NCBI GenBank assembly: GCA_007124395.1
Contig: SLFF01000446.1
Span: forward strand, 1 to 7,487
Length of the DNA: 7,487 nt
Reading direction: 5' to 3'
Source of the DNA: Thermomicrobiaceae bacterium
Lineage (GTDB): Bacteria; Chloroflexota; Chloroflexia; Thermomicrobiales; Thermomicrobiaceae
Part shown: positions 6,147-7,487 of the stretch, piece after piece
Layout: every line of letters begins with the position of its first letter
Numbering within the stretch: the stretch's first letter is position 1
Translations under genes and position numbers: made by a program
Notes under the pieces: model-generated
The model's database searches: none
What the model was told of the DNA's origin: nothing
The model's input: only the letters and a program-made list of their open reading frames with translations

Positions 6147-7172
6147 TTATCCCTCGGAACTCGAAGCTGTTGCCGCAGAACCTGACTGATCATCCGGCGT
6201 CGCTCCAGCACTGGTTCGACCATAGAGCGTCTTGGCTGTTTCGTGATCGCCGTCTTCCGAACGGACCAGCGTCACCTGATGCGGGAACGGGATTGTGATG
6301 CCGTTTCGGTCCAGCGCCTGCTTGAGACGCTTCAGCAGCTCTCGCTGCACACCCCATTGCTCCATCGGCTTGGTCTTGACCCAGGCTCGGATCGTCACCT
6401 GATAGGCACCGAGAGCCGTGACGCCGAGGACCTCGGCTGGGGCGATGATGACATGGCCAATCTTCTCGTCGTTCTCGATGCCTTCCAGCTCGTCACCGAT
6501 GACCTGTATCGCCTGATCGATATCATCGCCGTAAGAGACGTCGATATCCATGATTGCGCGTGCCCAGTCCTTGGTCAGGTTGGCAACCTTCAGTATCTCG
6601 CCATTCGGGATGGTCACGAACGTTCCGTCCAGCATTCGCATGGAAGTTCGTCGCAGGCTAAAATATTCGACAGTTCCAGTGGTTTCGTTGACGGCAATGA
6701 CATCGCCAACCCCAAATTGATCTTCCAGTAGAATGAAAAAACCACTGATGAAATCACGTATGAGGCTCTGGGCACCGAAACCAATCGCCAGACCGGCCAC
6801 ACCCGCACTGGCAAGCAGTGGGCCGATATTCAACCCGACGTTGCTCAGTACCATCATCGTGCTAATCAGCACGATCACCATTCGACCCGCGTTCTCCAGA
6901 ACGCTTGCTAACGTGTCCGCTTTGAGCTTGACCTCTCGTGCAGGACGATCATGGCGATCCAGGACTCGCTGCGAGGCACGATTGACCATCGACCGGAGAA
7001 TCCGGAGGGCAACTAAAGTGAGCAGAATGATAACGGCGATTATGATGATCGAACCGAGTGCAGCCGAAACAAATCGAGCGAACCACGAAGCTGCTTCTAC
7101 AATGGCTTCGCCGGGGTCCTCTGCGATTGTATCTACCGCATTGAGAAGTTCGAAAGTTGATGAAGGCTGCAC
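6147..7172 (-). CDS. mscS: MscS-family small-conductance mechanosensitive channel
   Basis: MscS channels open under membrane tension and release solutes on osmotic downshock. The 341-residue protein begins with a ~36-residue extracytoplasmic segment. Transmembrane helices follow at about 37-58, 94-113 and 117-149. The last is the pore helix, containing GVAGLAIGFGAQSLIRDFISG with the small-residue pattern that lines the pore. The beta domain follows as GDVIAVNETTGTVEYFSLRRT and DGTFVTIPNGEIL (about 156-194), then the alpha/beta domain ending in NGITIPFPHQVTL (290-302). Length is near that of the 286-residue E. coli form plus extra N and C tails. The last ~30 residues are Ser, Ala, Gly and Thr-rich and probably disordered. 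The GTG start at 7172 has GGGAG five bases upstream. The gene diverges from the GYD gene, and a hairpin follows it. Family membership is certain; conductance and gating are not. Confidence 0.94.
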   Translation of the reverse strand: MQPSSTFELLNAVDTIAEDPGEAIVEAASWFARFVSAALGSIIIIAVIILLTLVALRILRSMVNRASQRVLDRHDRPAREVKLKADTLASVLENAGRMVIVLISTMMVLSNVGLNIGPLLASAGVAGLAIGFGAQSLIRDFISGFFILLEDQFGVGDVIAVNETTGTVEYFSLRRTSMRMLDGTFVTIPNGEILKVANLTKDWARAIMDIDVSYGDDIDQAIQVIGDELEGIENDEKIGHVIIAPAEVLGVTALGAYQVTIRAWVKTKPMEQWGVQRELLKRLKQALDRNGITIPFPHQVTLVRSEDGDHETAKTLYGRTSAGATPDDQSGSAATASSSEG

Positions 7173-7239
7173 GAGTACTCCCAGTGAGGTGAGGGTCCAA
7201 CGAATATCAGCCGTCTAGCCTACCGGATCAGTCTGACTC

Positions 7240-7269
7240 ATTACAATCAAGAGAACCCTAAAAAGTGAA
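7240..7269 (-). promoter_or_regulatory. Possible mscS promoter
   Basis: On the minus strand TTCACT (plus 7264-7269) and TGTAAT (plus 7240-7245) are 18 bases apart, matching 4 of 6 and 5 of 6 consensus bases. Transcription would start near 7233, leaving a leader of about 60 bases. The -35 is weak, so this is tentative. Confidence 0.35.
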
Positions 7270-7272
7270 CAC

Positions 7273-7287
7273 TGGCACTCTGAATGC
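7273..7287 (+). promoter_or_regulatory. -24/-12-like element upstream of the GYD gene
   Basis: TGGCACT, four bases, then ATGC keeps GG and GC ten bases apart, as in sigma54 promoters (consensus TGGCACG-N4-TTGC). It is correctly oriented, about 55 bases before the ATG at 7342, so a start near 7299 would give a ~43-base leader. I found no better -35/-10 pair for this gene. Two consensus bases differ, so it may be chance. Confidence 0.3.
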
Positions 7288-7341
7288 GACTCCTCTTCGG
7301 GAGACGACCTGAGTTTGCATTTACGGCGATTGGAGACAGTC

Positions 7342-7487
7342 ATGAATCAGTACATTGTCCTTACCAGAGTCTCACCAGAAGCACTGCAGACGCCGGAAGG
7401 ATTGCTGGATCTGGAGAAGCACGTCAAGGATCGTGTCTCGAAAGAATGTCCAGACGTTCGCTGGAACAACAACTTCGCGGTTATGGG
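7342..7487 (+). CDS. GYD-domain protein (N-terminal part, cut by window edge)
   Basis: The 48 complete codons read MNQYIVLTRVSPEAL, then a run ending ECPDVRWNNNFAVM. This matches the start of GYD-family proteins: small cytoplasmic alpha+beta-barrel-like proteins of ~95-110 residues whose first strand is typically YVVLTRLSPEAL, followed by an LEKxVKERIxxECPxV-like helix. The Gly-Tyr-Asp motif that names the family would lie just beyond the window, so it cannot be checked. The family has no established reaction. The ATG at 7342 has GGAGA five bases upstream. The gene is the only one on the plus strand and diverges from mscS across 169 bases. A -24/-12-like element lies upstream. Confidence 0.82.
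   Translation, partial: MNQYIVLTRVSPEALQTPEGLLDLEKHVKDRVSKECPDVRWNNNFAVM

Overview
The window looks like a stretch of moderately GC-rich bacterial chromosome. It holds six protein genes. Five are on the minus strand: a PLP enzyme cut by the left edge, a Rieske-domain protein, Hsp20, IMP dehydrogenase and ParA, with MscS as the right-most. Counting MscS, six are on the minus strand, and a seventh gene, a GYD-domain protein cut by the right edge, is on the plus strand. No transposase, integrase, phage gene, CRISPR array, tRNA or rRNA was seen. The taxon cannot be fixed from this sequence. GTG starts with good Shine-Dalgarno sites, a HAIR-like heat-shock operator and the mix of families would suit a Chloroflexota (Thermomicrobia-like) or actinobacterial genome, but this is a guess.

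Layout: 1-479 is the N-terminal part of a threonine-synthase-like PLP enzyme. 480-672 holds two separate perfect 12-bp hairpins. 673-2433 is a Rieske [2Fe-2S] protein whose remaining ~470 residues appear to be four diverged helical repeats. 2434-2649 holds an Hsp20 terminator and an inverted repeat. 2650-3117 is Hsp20, with a near-consensus promoter overlapped by a HAIR-like (HspR-type) operator at 3183-3212. 3260-3285 is a hairpin ending guaB, and 3316-4878 is guaB. 4879-5116 is a gene-free leader with small hairpins. 5117-5923 is a ParA/Soj ATPase with no parB beside it and a clear extended -10 promoter. 5989-6146 holds a long hairpin and a -24/-12-like motif. 6147-7172 is an MscS channel. 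7173-7341 is a divergent intergenic region, and 7342-7487 starts the GYD gene.

Almost every gene is separated from the next by 190-240 bases carrying a hairpin and often a promoter, so the genes look like independent transcription units and not a pathway operon. No multi-gene undescribed system is evident. The best candidates for something new are the Rieske/four-repeat protein, with His-Thr pairs spaced exactly 123 residues apart, the HAIR-like operator, and a pair of similar TGGCAC-type elements in two intergenic regions.
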